Positions 47,510 to 56,735 of a DNA stretch of 64,000 bases are shown piece after piece. Positions within the stretch are counted from its first letter, which is position 1, and each line of letters starts with the position of its first letter. A program made the translations under genes and the position numbers. The stretch lies in the NCBI GenBank assembly GCA_035308365.1, contig DATGGU010000132.1:3925-67924 (forward strand), in the 5' to 3' direction. The notes under the pieces are model-generated. The model worked only from the letters and a program-made list of their open reading frames with translations. It was not told the DNA's origin and made no database searches. Source of the stretch: PALSA-505 sp035308365 (lineage in GTDB: Bacteria > Actinomycetota > Actinomycetes > Streptosporangiales > Streptosporangiaceae).

Positions 47510-48352
47510 TCAGCCTGGGCTGAGGATGCGAGCGGCGTTTTCGTACAGGAGTTTGTGCTGAACGTCTGGTGGAAGACCGAGTTCGCCGAGTTCGCTGAGA
47601 CAGCGTTCGGGGGTGATGAAGGGGAAGTCGCTGCCCCAGACGAACTGATCGCACAGGCGGCCGCGCAGCTCGCGGATCACCTCGGCCGGGATCCGGCGCG
47701 GTGACCAGCCGGAGATGTCGATGTACACGTTGGTCTTGTGCAGGGCGACCGCGATCAGGTCCAGGTGCCATGGCCAGCCGAAGTGCGCGGCGACGACGGT
47801 CAGGTTCGGGTGGGCGGCCGCGACCGGGTCCAGCTTGAGCGGGTGGGCGTAGTCGATCCTGATGCCCTGCCCGCCGGGCTGACGGGCGCCGATCCCGCTG
47901 GTCCCGGTGTGGAAGAGTGCGAGCAGGCCATGCCGCTCGCAGGCGGCGAAGACCGGCCAGCAGGCAGGATCGTCCGGGGCGAACGCCTGCAGCGACGGGT
48001 GGAACTTCACCCCGCGCAGCCCCAGGTCTGCGATGCGGGCCACCTCCGCGACGGCCGCGTCGCCCTTGTGCGGGTCGACCGAGCCGAGGCCGGTGAAAAC
48101 ATCGGGATGATCATGGCAGGCAGCCGCCACGGTCTCGTTCGGCACCCGGGGCCGCCCGGTCGCGGTTTCGGCATCCCAGGCCAGCAGGACCGCCTTCACC
48201 TCCAGCCGGCGGTACCGCTCCGCCAGCTCATCGAGCGACTGGCGTTCCACCGTCGATCTGAAGTAAGCCTCGGCCACCTCGACATACCCGGCCATGCTGC
48301 CATCCAGCCAGTCCGGTGTCGGCAGATGCACATGAAAATCAACGGCTCGCAC
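47510..48352 (-). CDS. Amidohydrolase family protein (ACMSD-like)
   Basis: The 280-aa protein has the N-terminal metal pair in DFHVHLPTPDW, then GLRGVKFHPSLQAF, FHTGTSGIG, VAAHFGWPW and the late Asp in WGSDFPFITPE. These fit amidohydrolase family 2 metal-dependent hydrolases/decarboxylases. The GTG at 48352 gives a start just before the metal motif; the longer frame is unsupported. The substrate is unknown. The 187-bp gap to gadB (convergent) shows no gene. Confidence 0.9.
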   Translation of the reverse strand: MRAVDFHVHLPTPDWLDGSMAGYVEVAEAYFRSTVERQSLDELAERYRRLEVKAVLLAWDAETATGRPRVPNETVAAACHDHPDVFTGLGSVDPHKGDAAVAEVARIADLGLRGVKFHPSLQAFAPDDPACWPVFAACERHGLLALFHTGTSGIGARQPGGQGIRIDYAHPLKLDPVAAAHPNLTVVAAHFGWPWHLDLIAVALHKTNVYIDISGWSPRRIPAEVIRELRGRLCDQFVWGSDFPFITPERCLSELGELGLPPDVQHKLLYENAARILSPG

Positions 48353-48399
48353 GGCTTGCCTTTCAGGTCGCGGGCACCGGCTCATCGTAGTGGGAGCGG

Positions 48400-49302
48400 T
48401 CAGCCGCCGAAGGCGCAGGCCACCCAGGACAGATGCTTGGCGATGTCGGCCGCCGGCCCGGCCGCGGCCTCCGCCAGCCAGGTGAGGGTGAGCGTACGGG
48501 CCAGCCATTCGAGCTGAGCCTGGAAGTTGTCGCCCAGCGGCAGGTCGTAGACGGCGGCAACCCGGTCGGTAAACCGGTAGCCGCCCAGGCCGATGAGCCC
48601 CACGAAGTCGTAGACCACGTCGCCAACCATCGCATCGGTGAAGTCGATCAGCCCGGTCAGCCGCCCGGTCCGGGGATCGGTGAGGAGATGGTCGGGGCAG
48701 ATGTCGTTGTGGATGAACCGCCGTGGGGCGTCCTGCGGCGGCTCCGGGACACGCCCGGCGAGGTACGGCTCGGCCTCGGCCAGCAGACCGGGCTCAAGCA
48801 GCGGCCGGGCCGCCACCGCGATCGCGGTGAGATCGTCCCGTAGCGTGCTCCACGGTTCTTTCTCCCAGCCCGCGGGCGTCGGCGGAATGCGGCCGGGGTC
48901 AATACGATGCAACCTGGACAGCAGGAGGCCGACATCCTCAGCCAGCCCCGCTTCGTCCAGCGCGGCGTTGCGGTCCGCGCCGATGCCGGGGAGCAGCCGG
49001 TAGCCCACGAACGGATAGGGGAAGCTCCGGGAGGGCTGCCCGGTCAGCTCGAACCGGGGAACGACAGCCCCCAGTTCCTGCGCCACCACGGCCATGATCT
49101 CGACCTCCCTGACGAGCCAGGGCACCTGCCCGGCCCGTTTCGGAAAGCGCAGGATCCACTCACCGCCCACGGTGAACAGATCGTTGTCATCCCCGGCCCC
49201 CAGCCGCCGTACGGCACTCCCGGCCAGCTCAGGGAACTGATCCGCGACCAGCTCTGCCACCAGCCCGGCGTCGAGATCGATGTCAGCATGCCGCAACCCC
49301 AC
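48400..49302 (-). CDS. Aminoglycoside phosphotransferase (APH)-fold kinase
   Basis: The 300-aa protein has GAGDDNDLFTVGGEWILRFPK (nucleotide loop and Lys), the catalytic RRFIHNDICPDHLL (H-N-D) and metal-binding GLIDFTDAMVGD. This fold covers resistance kinases and many metabolic small-molecule kinases. Resistance is not implied by sequence alone. GTG start with no strong ribosome-binding site. The amidohydrolase gene follows 47 nt downstream on the same strand. Confidence 0.9.
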   Translation of the reverse strand: MGLRHADIDLDAGLVAELVADQFPELAGSAVRRLGAGDDNDLFTVGGEWILRFPKRAGQVPWLVREVEIMAVVAQELGAVVPRFELTGQPSRSFPYPFVGYRLLPGIGADRNAALDEAGLAEDVGLLLSRLHRIDPGRIPPTPAGWEKEPWSTLRDDLTAIAVAARPLLEPGLLAEAEPYLAGRVPEPPQDAPRRFIHNDICPDHLLTDPRTGRLTGLIDFTDAMVGDVVYDFVGLIGLGGYRFTDRVAAVYDLPLGDNFQAQLEWLARTLTLTWLAEAAAGPAADIAKHLSWVACAFGG

Positions 49303-49317
49303 CAGGGGAGCGTAGCG

Positions 49318-49800
49318 TCAAAGGCCGCTGGCCCTGGCCGCGCTGGCTGCCATGGCCTCCGCCTCGGCCGCCTCCGCCGACGCGCCCGCGATGGTCGCAC
49401 ACCGCTCCCACAGCCTTGCTATTTCGGTCACGGTCTGCAGCGACGACTTGTCGCCCGCCTCCAGGTAACTCCGGCACAGTTGCCGCGTCATGCTCGCCAC
49501 CGTCGCCCGCCGCCGGGGATCGCTGTCATACCGCCCCCGCACCAGCAGCACCGACACCAGCAATACCGTGAACTCCTGGCGGAAGCCTGCTGGCGCACGC
49601 TGGTAGCCGAGGCTGGCGAGCCGATGGGCCTGCTCGAGATCGATCGGGTCACCCCGGCTGCCGCGCCTCTGGAACCGCGCGAACAGAGCGGCCCCGGTCT
49701 TGAGCGCCTGGCTCCACTCCCCCTCGGCCAGCCCCTCGGCCGGCCAGGCTGCCAGCACCTCTTCGGCATGCGCCCGCAGACTGTCCCCAGCGTCCGTCAT
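49318..49800 (-). CDS. Hypothetical helical protein
   Basis: The 160-aa protein is nearly all alpha-helix, with repeated aromatic/Ala patterns resembling helical repeats (LEQAHRLASLGYQRAPAGFR). No signal or catalytic motif. ATG start. The APH-fold gene starts 15 nt downstream on the same strand, so the two may be co-transcribed. Family not recognised. Confidence 0.6.
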   Translation of the reverse strand: MTDAGDSLRAHAEEVLAAWPAEGLAEGEWSQALKTGAALFARFQRRGSRGDPIDLEQAHRLASLGYQRAPAGFRQEFTVLLVSVLLVRGRYDSDPRRRATVASMTRQLCRSYLEAGDKSSLQTVTEIARLWERCATIAGASAEAAEAEAMAASAARASGL

Positions 49801-49953
49801 CTACCCGACCCCCGTCGTCCCGGCAGGACAACGATACTCCGGACAGTGACCATATGCCGGCAGCCAGGGCGAAATCGCCTAATCTACCGCCAAAGTAAGC
49901 CGTAAACGGCTGACGGTCGGCGCGACGGCAGCTCCCGCCGTACTGCCTTGCTT

Positions 49954-50289
49954 TCAGGCTCCCTGGCGGAGCCGGTTCAGCGCCTCTTCGAGGATTGCCG
50001 CTCCGTCTGCGTCGCTGCGCCGCTCCTTCACATAAGCCAAGTGGGTCTTGTACGGCTCGACCCGCGGCGGCGCCGGTGGGTTCTGCTCGTCCTGCCCGGC
50101 CGGGAATCCGCAGCGCGGGCATTCCCAGGTTTCCGGCACCGCGGCATCGGTGGCGAAGCTCGGCCGGGTCTCGTGCTTGTTCGAGCACCAGAACGATACC
50201 CATATCCGCGGCGCGGATTCGCCTCGCTCGGCCTCGCCCATCGGGCCCGCGCCGACCCTGCTGCCGCGGATGGCGTTGCCACTGCTCAC
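49954..50289 (-). CDS. rbpA: RNA polymerase-binding protein RbpA
   Basis: RbpA binds sigma and core polymerase and stabilises the open complex in actinobacteria. The 111-aa protein has NAIRGSRVGAGPMGEAERGE near the N-terminus, zinc-type FWCSNKHETRP and WECPRCG, and the sigma-interaction region KTHLAYVKERRSDADG. The GTG at 50289 has AAGGGG upstream. It follows secG after about 100 nt. Near-complete match to the family. Confidence 0.96.
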   Translation of the reverse strand: MSSGNAIRGSRVGAGPMGEAERGESAPRIWVSFWCSNKHETRPSFATDAAVPETWECPRCGFPAGQDEQNPPAPPRVEPYKTHLAYVKERRSDADGAAILEEALNRLRQGA

Positions 50290-50391
50290 GGAAGTACCCC
50301 TTGTCTCGTGGGTTTCTTGCACCCCGTGCCGATTTCCCGCCTCAGGCCTGTACGGGGGTGGTGCGTTGCTTGTGGAGTTACCTGCCCGGTG

Positions 50392-50619
50392 CTACCTGTG
50401 CAGGACGCCCAGGGCGACGATGCTGATGAACCAGATGATGCCCGTGATGATCGTGAGCCTGTCCAGGTTCCGCTCGACCACCGACGACGAGCCGAGTGAG
50501 GAGGTCACGCCGCCGCCGAACAGGTCGGAGAGGCCGCCGCCCTTGCCCCTGTGCAACAGTACAAGCACGACCATCAGCAGACTCGTAATGATCAAGACGA
50601 TAGAGATTCCGATGGTCAC
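50392..50619 (-). CDS. secG: Preprotein translocase subunit SecG
   Basis: The 75-aa protein has two membrane helices (about 4-22 and 55-72) flanking the conserved LLHRGKGGGLSDLFGGG and SSSVVERNLDRLT. It is part of the SecYEG export channel. GTG start, 34 nt after tpiA. Confidence 0.95.
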   Translation of the reverse strand: MTIGISIVLIITSLLMVVLVLLHRGKGGGLSDLFGGGVTSSLGSSSVVERNLDRLTIITGIIWFISIVALGVLHR

Positions 50620-50653
50620 TGGTGTCCTCTAGCCTTCTCTGCCCCGCACGCAC

Positions 50654-51481
50654 TCACGTGTGCACACTCTTCTCACGATACCGGCAGATCCGCACGAATT
50701 CATTGGCATCCAGGCTCGCGCCGCCGACAAGTGCGCCGTCGATGTCCGGCTGCTCCATGATCGCAGCTATGTTATCGGCCTTGACCGATCCGCCGTACAG
50801 GATACGCACGGTGGCGGCGGTGTCGCCGGGGTGAAGCCCGGAAATCCTGGCCCGGATGGCGCCGCACACCTCCTGGGCGTCCTCGGGCGTGGCGACCTCG
50901 CCGGTGCCGATCGCCCAGACCGGCTCGTAGGCGATCACCATGGCGGCGACCCGCTCGGCCGGCACTCCGGCCAGGCCGCCGTCGAGCTGGGCCAGAACGT
51001 GCGGGACGCACTCACCCGCCTGGCGGATCTCCAGGCTCTCGCCCACGCACAGAATCGGCACCAGGTCCGCGCCGATCAGGGCCTTCACCTTGGCGTTGAC
51101 CAGGGCGTCGTCCTCGTTGTGGTACTGCCGGCGCTCGGAGTGGCCGGCCAGCACGTAGCTGCAGCCGAGCTTGGCCAGCATCGGTGCGGAGATGTCGCCG
51201 GTGTAAGCGCCGTTGGCGTGCGGCGAGACGTCCTGGGCGCCATAGGTGATCCGCAGCTTGTCCCCGCTCACCAGCGTCTGCACGCTGCGCAGTGAGGTGA
51301 ACGGCGGCAGCACGGCCACCTCGGTGGCGGCGAAATCCTTGTCGTTCAGCGTGAACGCCAGCTTCTGCACCAGCGCGATGGCCTCGAAGTGATTGCCGTT
51401 CATCTTCCAGTTCCCGGCGATCAGCGGCGTCCGGCCCAGCCCGGCCACCGGCTGGCCGGAGGCACCGCGCCGGGGACTCAC
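50654..51481 (-). CDS. tpiA: Triosephosphate isomerase
   Basis: The 275-aa protein has IAGNWKMNGN (Asn, Lys), the electrophile His in VLAGHSERRQ, the base Glu in AYEPVWAIGTG and the phosphate loop YGGSVKADN. It has about 16 extra N-terminal residues; translation might begin later, but the GTG overlaps the pgk stop (GTGA), which supports it. Confidence 0.97.
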   Translation of the reverse strand: MSPRRGASGQPVAGLGRTPLIAGNWKMNGNHFEAIALVQKLAFTLNDKDFAATEVAVLPPFTSLRSVQTLVSGDKLRITYGAQDVSPHANGAYTGDISAPMLAKLGCSYVLAGHSERRQYHNEDDALVNAKVKALIGADLVPILCVGESLEIRQAGECVPHVLAQLDGGLAGVPAERVAAMVIAYEPVWAIGTGEVATPEDAQEVCGAIRARISGLHPGDTAATVRILYGGSVKADNIAAIMEQPDIDGALVGGASLDANEFVRICRYREKSVHT

Positions 51482-52713
51482 CGGCCGTCCTGGAGCGCGG
51501 TCAGCCCGGGCAGCGTGACGCCTTCCAGGTATTCCAGGCTCGCGCCGCCGCCGGTCGAGATGTGGCCGAACGCGTCTTCGCGCAGGCCGAGCTGGCGGAC
51601 GGCCGCCGCGGAGTCGCCGCCGCCGACCACGGTCAGCCCGGGCACCTCGCTGATCGCCCGGGCGACCGCGAGCGTCCCGGCCGCGAAGGCGGGGAACTCG
51701 AAGACGCCCATCGGGCCGTTCCAGAACACGGTCTTCGCGTCGGCCAGCTTCTCCGCGAACAGCGCCCGGGTCCGCGGGCCCATGTCCAGGCCCTCGCGGT
51801 CGGCCGGGATGGCGGTGGCGGGCACCACCTCGTGCTCGGCATCGGCGGCGAAGTGCGTGGCCGCGACGATGTCGACGGGCAGCACGATCTCCACGCCGCG
51901 GCTGGCCGCCTCGTCCATGAGCTTGCGGACGTGCGGGATCTGGGCGGCCTCAAGGAGTGAGTTGCCGACCTCGTGGCCGCGGGCGGCCAGGAACGTGTAG
52001 GACATGCCGCCGCCGATGAGCAGCCGGTCCACCTGGCCGAGCAGGTTGCCGATCACGCCGAGCTTGTCGGACGGCTTGGCGCCGCCGAGCACCAGCACGT
52101 AGGGCCGGGCCGGGTTCTCGGTCAGCTTGCGCAGCACGTCGACCTCGGCGCGGATCAGATATCCCGCCGCGTGCGGCAGTAGCAGCGGCAGGTCGTACAC
52201 GCTGGCGTGCTTGCGGTGCACGGCGCCGAACCCGTCGCCCACGTACAGCGGCTCGCCCGTGCCTGCCCGGGCTGCGAGCGCGGCAAGGCGCCGGGCCAGC
52301 TCGCCGCGCTCCTGGTCGTCCTTGCTGGTCTCGGCAGGCTCGAAGCGCACGTTCTCCAGCAGTGCGACGTCGCCGTCGGCCAGGCTGGCGACCACCTCGG
52401 TGGCGGACGGGCCCGCCACGTCGGTGGCGAAGGCGACCGGCCGGCCGAGCAGCGTGGCCAGGTGGGCGGCCACCGGCTGCAGGGATGGCCCGCCCTGGGC
52501 CCGTTCGGCGAAACCGTCGCCCTTGGGCCTGCCGAGGTGGGCGGCCACGATGACGCGCGCGCCGCGCTCGGCCAGCTTGGTGATCGTCGGCAGGCTGGCC
52601 CTGACCCGGCCGTCGTCGGTGATCCGCGTGCCGTCCAGCGGCACGTTGAGATCAGCACGCACAAACACCGCGCGCCCGCCGGCCACCAAGGATTCGAAGT
52701 CCCTCATCGTCAT
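51478..52713 (-). CDS. pgk: Phosphoglycerate kinase
   Basis: The 411-aa protein has VFVRADLNVPLD near the N-terminus, VIVAAHLGRPKG, the hinge and nucleotide-binding GGAKPSDKLGVI, and the C-terminal GGGDSAAAVRQLG and HISTGGGASLEYLEG. ATG 52713 (MTMRDF) or ATG 52707 are both possible. It is coupled to gap upstream (11-nt gap) and tpiA downstream. Confidence 0.97.
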   Translation of the reverse strand: MTMRDFESLVAGGRAVFVRADLNVPLDGTRITDDGRVRASLPTITKLAERGARVIVAAHLGRPKGDGFAERAQGGPSLQPVAAHLATLLGRPVAFATDVAGPSATEVVASLADGDVALLENVRFEPAETSKDDQERGELARRLAALAARAGTGEPLYVGDGFGAVHRKHASVYDLPLLLPHAAGYLIRAEVDVLRKLTENPARPYVLVLGGAKPSDKLGVIGNLLGQVDRLLIGGGMSYTFLAARGHEVGNSLLEAAQIPHVRKLMDEAASRGVEIVLPVDIVAATHFAADAEHEVVPATAIPADREGLDMGPRTRALFAEKLADAKTVFWNGPMGVFEFPAFAAGTLAVARAISEVPGLTVVGGGDSAAAVRQLGLREDAFGHISTGGGASLEYLEGVTLPGLTALQDGR

Positions 52714-52724
52714 CGCTTCTGGTG

Positions 52725-53750
52725 TCAGGCGAGCCTGGAACCGACCAGCCGGACCGCGTCGACCAGCCGGGACGAGTAGCCCCACTCGTTGTCGTACCAG
52801 CCGATGACCTTGACCTGGTCGCCCTCGGCCATGGTGAGGGAGGAATCGAAGGTGCACGAGGCCGGTGAGCCGACGATGTCGGAGGACACAATCGGGTCGC
52901 TGGTGTAGTACAGGTACCCCTTGAGCGAGCCTTCGGCGGCAGCCTTGAAAGCGGCGTTCACCTCGTCCTTGCTGACCTCGCGGCCAAGCTGTGCCACCAG
53001 GTCGGTGACCGAGCCGTCGGGGACCGGGACACGCAGCGACAGGCCGTCCATCTTGCCCTTGAGCTCGGGCAGCACCAGCGCCGTGGCCTTGGCCGCGCCG
53101 GTCGTGGTCGGGATGATGTTGATCGCCGCGGCCCTGGCCCGCCGCAGGTCCCGGTGCGGGAAGTCCTGCAGCACCTGGTCGCTGGTGTAGGCGTGCACCG
53201 TGGTCATCAGGCCGCGGACGATGCCGAAGTTGTCCAGCAGCACCTTGGCCATGGGCGCCACGCAGTTGGTGGTGCAGGAGGCGTTGGAGATGATCTGGTG
53301 GCTGGCGGGGTCATAGGCGTCGTCGTTGACCCCCATGACGATCGTGATGTCCTCACCCTTGGCCGGCGCGGAGATGAGCACCTTCCTGGCGCCCGCGGCG
53401 ATGTGCTTGCGGGCGTCATCGGCGTTGGTGAACCGGCCGGTCGACTCGACGACGACGTCCACGCCGAGTTCGCCCCAGGGCAGGTCGGCCGGGTCGCGCT
53501 GGGCGAGGATCTTGATCGTCTGGCCGCCGGTGTGGATCTCGTCGCCGGACGCCGTCACCTCGCCGGCCAGGTTGCCGAGCACGCTGTCGTACTTGAGCAG
53601 ATGCGCCATGGTGGCGACGTCGCCGAGGTCGTTGGCCGCGACGATCTGGATTTCATCGGTGGACTGGCCGCGGCTGCCTTGGTCGTTGACGGCTCGCCAG
53701 AAGTTCCGCCCGATCCGGCCGAATCCGTTGATGCCAACACGAATGGTCAC
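52725..53750 (-). CDS. gap: Glyceraldehyde-3-phosphate dehydrogenase
   Basis: The 341-aa protein has the NAD loop VGINGFGRIGRNFWRA, the catalytic Cys in SNASCTTNCVAPMAKV, the His in TTVHAYTSDQ, PTTTGAAKA and WYDNEWGYSSRLVDA. GTG start with AGGAG upstream. First gene of gap-pgk-tpiA-secG-rbpA; a 125-nt gap from whiA probably holds its promoter. Confidence 0.97.
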   Translation of the reverse strand: MTIRVGINGFGRIGRNFWRAVNDQGSRGQSTDEIQIVAANDLGDVATMAHLLKYDSVLGNLAGEVTASGDEIHTGGQTIKILAQRDPADLPWGELGVDVVVESTGRFTNADDARKHIAAGARKVLISAPAKGEDITIVMGVNDDAYDPASHQIISNASCTTNCVAPMAKVLLDNFGIVRGLMTTVHAYTSDQVLQDFPHRDLRRARAAAINIIPTTTGAAKATALVLPELKGKMDGLSLRVPVPDGSVTDLVAQLGREVSKDEVNAAFKAAAEGSLKGYLYYTSDPIVSSDIVGSPASCTFDSSLTMAEGDQVKVIGWYDNEWGYSSRLVDAVRLVGSRLA

Positions 53751-53875
53751 AGCAGAGTTCTCCTAAAGCTTGCGTGCTGTTCTGGTTCCTGCTCGCCGCG
53801 CCGCGAGGCCGCGCAGTCCTCCCGGGCGGAACCCTACCTTGAGGGCCAGCCAGCACCTGCGTCAGCTAACTAACG

Positions 53876-54862
53876 CTACATGAGCATGTCCGGGGTGAGG
53901 CCGGCCTCGGTGCTGGGCACGCCGAGTTCCTCGGCGCGTTTGTCGGCCATGGCGAGCAGCCGGCGGATCCGCCCGGCGATCGCGTCCTTGGTCATCGGCG
54001 GGTCGGCGATCTGGCCGAGTTCCTCCAGGCTGGCCTGGCGGTTGGCGATGCGCAGCCGGCCGGCGTCGGTCAGGTGCGACGGCGCGTCGTCGCCGAGGAT
54101 CTCCAGGGCACGTTCGACCCGGGCGCCGGCCGCCACCGCCGCCCGGGCGCTGCGGCGCAGGTTCGCGTCGTCGAAGTTGGCCAGCCGGTTCGCGGTGGCC
54201 CGCACCTCCCGGCGCACCCGCCGCTCCTCCCAGGCCAGCACGCTCTCGTGGGCGCCGAGCCGGGTGAGCAGCGCGCTGATCGCGTCGCCGTCCTTCACCA
54301 CCACCCGGTCCACGCTGCGGACGTCCCGCGCCTTGGCGTGGATCTTCAGCCGCCGGGCCGCACCTACCAGGGCGAGCGCGGCCTCCGGGCCGGGGCAGGT
54401 GATCTCGAGCGACATCGAGCGGCCGGGCTCGGTGAGCGAGCCGTGCGCGAGGAACGCCGCGCGCCAGGCCGCCTCGCAGTCGCAACTGCCGCCCGAGACC
54501 ACCTGCCTGGGCAGGCCGCGGACCGGACGGCCGTAGCTGTCCACCAGCCCGGTCTGCCTGGCCAGGCTGTCGCCCTCCCTGGGCACCCGGACGACGTACC
54601 TGTTGCCCTTCCGCAGCCCGCTCGGGGCGAGCACGAGCAGTTCGGAGGAATGCCCGAACACTTCGGCGATGTCCTTGCGCAGCCGGCGGGCCGCGGCGCC
54701 GGTGTCCAGTTCGGCCTCGATCACGATGTGGCCGCTGGCCAGGTGCAACCCCCCGGCGAACCTGAGCAGCGCGGACACCTCGGCCTTACGGCAGCACGGC
54801 TTGACCACCTCGACCCGGCTCAGCTCATCCTTGACTAGGCCGGTCATCGCCATCTGCGTCAC
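53876..54862 (-). CDS. whiA: Sporulation/division regulator WhiA
   Basis: The 328-aa protein joins an N-terminal LAGLIDADG-type domain (KPCCRKAEVSALLRFAGGLH, CDCEAAWRAAFLAHGS) to a C-terminal helix-turn-helix (LEELGQIADPPMTKDAIAGR). It regulates sporulation and division genes with WhiB in streptomycetes. GTG 54862 overlaps the yvcK stop (GTGA); ATG 54853 has better spacing from GAGGGAGA and may be used. Confidence 0.95.
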   Translation of the reverse strand: MTQMAMTGLVKDELSRVEVVKPCCRKAEVSALLRFAGGLHLASGHIVIEAELDTGAAARRLRKDIAEVFGHSSELLVLAPSGLRKGNRYVVRVPREGDSLARQTGLVDSYGRPVRGLPRQVVSGGSCDCEAAWRAAFLAHGSLTEPGRSMSLEITCPGPEAALALVGAARRLKIHAKARDVRSVDRVVVKDGDAISALLTRLGAHESVLAWEERRVRREVRATANRLANFDDANLRRSARAAVAAGARVERALEILGDDAPSHLTDAGRLRIANRQASLEELGQIADPPMTKDAIAGRIRRLLAMADKRAEELGVPSTEAGLTPDMLM

Positions 54863-55842
54863 TCTCCCTCGAAGATCTGAGCGTATGCCTGCGCGAGGCG
54901 CACCGGGTCATGCCGCGGCGACCCGTCCCCCATGGCCACGTCGGCAAAGGCCAGCCTGGCGCCCAGCAGGGCCGCCGCCTTCTCCAGGCCGCCGGCCCCG
55001 CTGGTGTGCTGGAGGTCGGCGAGGACCACGTCGGCCCGCAGGCCCGGCGCGTGGTCGGCGAGCACTTCAAGGAGGGCGCTGGGCGACCGTCCTTCCGACT
55101 CCTTGTCCTGCGGCGCGACGTTGAGGACCACCACCCGGCGGGCCCTGGTGCTGACCACGGCGCCGGCGAGCTCGGGGACCAGCAGGTGCACCAGGACGCT
55201 GGTGAACCACGACCCGGGACCGAGCACGACCCAGTCGGCCTCGCGCACCGCGGCCACCGCCTCGGGCCGGGCGGCCGGGGCCGGCGGCACCAGCGCGATG
55301 GACCGGATCAGCCCCTGCGTGGTGGCGCAGGAGTACTGGCCGTGGACCGTGCTCAGCTCGTAGGGGCGGTCCGGGTCGGCGCCCTCCACCGTGGCGGTGA
55401 TGTCCAGCGGCACGGCGGCCATGGGCAGCACCCGGCCGTGCGCCCCGAGCAGCCGGCCCACCCAGTCCAGCCCCTCGACCGTGTCGCCGAGCAGCTCCCA
55501 CAACGCCACGATGAGCAGGTTCCCGACCGCGTGGCCGGACAGCTCGCTGTCCCCGCCGAACCTGTGCTGCACCACCCGGCTCCAGGTGGTGCCCCAGTCG
55601 TCGTCGCCGCACAGCGCCGCCAGGGCCATCCGCAGGTCGCCGGGCGGTATGACGCCGAGCTGGCGGCGCAGCCGGCCGCTGGAGCCACCGTCGTCGGCGA
55701 CCGTGACGATGGCGGTCAGCTCGTCGCTGACCCGGCGCAATGCCGACAGTGACGCGAACAGCCCGTGGCCGCCGCCGAGCGCCACGACCCGCGGCGGCAC
55801 GGTACCTTTCCGTCCCGGAAGGTGTGACATCTCGCCGCTCAC
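54859..55842 (-). CDS. yvcK: YvcK/CofD-like gluconeogenesis factor
   Basis: The 327-aa protein has VVALGGGHGLFASLSALRR, VTVADDGGSSGRLRR, SGHAVGNLLIVALWE and VLGPGSWFTSVL, which bind UDP-sugar in this family. YvcK links carbon flow with cell-wall growth. It overlaps rapZ and whiA by 4 nt each, the conserved uvrC-rapZ-yvcK-whiA order. Confidence 0.95.
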   Translation of the reverse strand: MSGEMSHLPGRKGTVPPRVVALGGGHGLFASLSALRRVSDELTAIVTVADDGGSSGRLRRQLGVIPPGDLRMALAALCGDDDWGTTWSRVVQHRFGGDSELSGHAVGNLLIVALWELLGDTVEGLDWVGRLLGAHGRVLPMAAVPLDITATVEGADPDRPYELSTVHGQYSCATTQGLIRSIALVPPAPAARPEAVAAVREADWVVLGPGSWFTSVLVHLLVPELAGAVVSTRARRVVVLNVAPQDKESEGRSPSALLEVLADHAPGLRADVVLADLQHTSGAGGLEKAAALLGARLAFADVAMGDGSPRHDPVRLAQAYAQIFEGE

Positions 55843-56735
55843 TCGCGCCCCAGATCCCGGTGCACCACCTGGATGGCGGCTCCCGTCTCGGTCAGCCTGG
55901 CGGCGAGCTGCTCGGCCATGGCCACGCTGCGGTGCTTGCCGCCGGTGCAGCCGACGGCGAGGGTGACGAACCGTTTGCCCTCCCGCTCGAATCCGGGGAG
56001 CGCCGTCCGCATCGCCTCGACGAAGGCGTCAAGGAACTTCTTGGCGCCCGGCTGGCCGAGCACGTAGTCGCGGACCGGCGGGTCCTGGCCGGTGAGCGGG
56101 GCGAGTTCCTCGATCCAGAACGGGTTGGGCAGGAACCTGCAGTCGGCCACCATGTCGGCGTCCACCGGCATGCCGTACTTGTAGCCGAACGAGACCACGC
56201 TGACCCGCAGGCCCGCCGCGCCCTCGCCGCCGAAGAAGCCGCGCATCCGGCCGCGCAGTTCGTGCACGTTCAGCGCCGAGGTGTCCAGCACCAGGTCCGC
56301 CTCGCCGCGCACGCCGCGCAGCAGTTCGCGCTCGGCCTTGATGCCCTCGCTGACCGAGCCGTCCTGCTGCAGCGGATGCGGGCGCCTGACGTTGTCGAAC
56401 CTTCGGACCAGCGTGTCGTCGCCGGCCTCGAGGAAGACGACCCGGGGTGGCGCGCCGCGGCCGGCCAGGTCGCCGAGCGCGGCGTTCAGGTCGGTGGTGA
56501 AGGCGCGGCTGCGCACGTCGACCACGGCCGCGACCTTGGACACGGCCCCGCCGGAGCGGGCGGCCAGGTCCACCATGGTGGGCAGCAGCCCGGGCGGCAG
56601 GTTGTCCACGACGAACCAGCCCAGGTCCTCCAGGGCCTTGGCGGCCGTGCTCCGCCCGGCGCCGGACATGCCGGTAATGATCACAATGGCGGGGGCGTCC
56701 GCCTCGTGGTGGCTGTCCCCGTGACCGTCTCTCAC
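55839..56735 (-). CDS. rapZ: RapZ/YvcJ nucleotide-binding protein
   Basis: The 298-aa protein has Walker A TGMSGAGRSTAAKALEDLG, WFVVDNLPPGLL, LVRRFDNVRRPHPL (usually R-R-x-x-E-T-R-R-x-H-P-L) and the C-terminal VTLAVGCTGGKHRSVAMAEQ. In enterobacteria RapZ adapts a small RNA controlling glmS; that pathway is not known in actinomycetes. Confidence 0.95.
   Translation of the reverse strand: MRDGHGDSHHEADAPAIVIITGMSGAGRSTAAKALEDLGWFVVDNLPPGLLPTMVDLAARSGGAVSKVAAVVDVRSRAFTTDLNAALGDLAGRGAPPRVVFLEAGDDTLVRRFDNVRRPHPLQQDGSVSEGIKAERELLRGVRGEADLVLDTSALNVHELRGRMRGFFGGEGAAGLRVSVVSFGYKYGMPVDADMVADCRFLPNPFWIEELAPLTGQDPPVRDYVLGQPGAKKFLDAFVEAMRTALPGFEREGKRFVTLAVGCTGGKHRSVAMAEQLAARLTETGAAIQVVHRDLGRE

Noticed and set aside
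48400..49302. Antibiotic-resistance kinase
   Set aside because: The APH fold is shared by many metabolic kinases and nothing here shows a drug substrate, so no resistance call is made.
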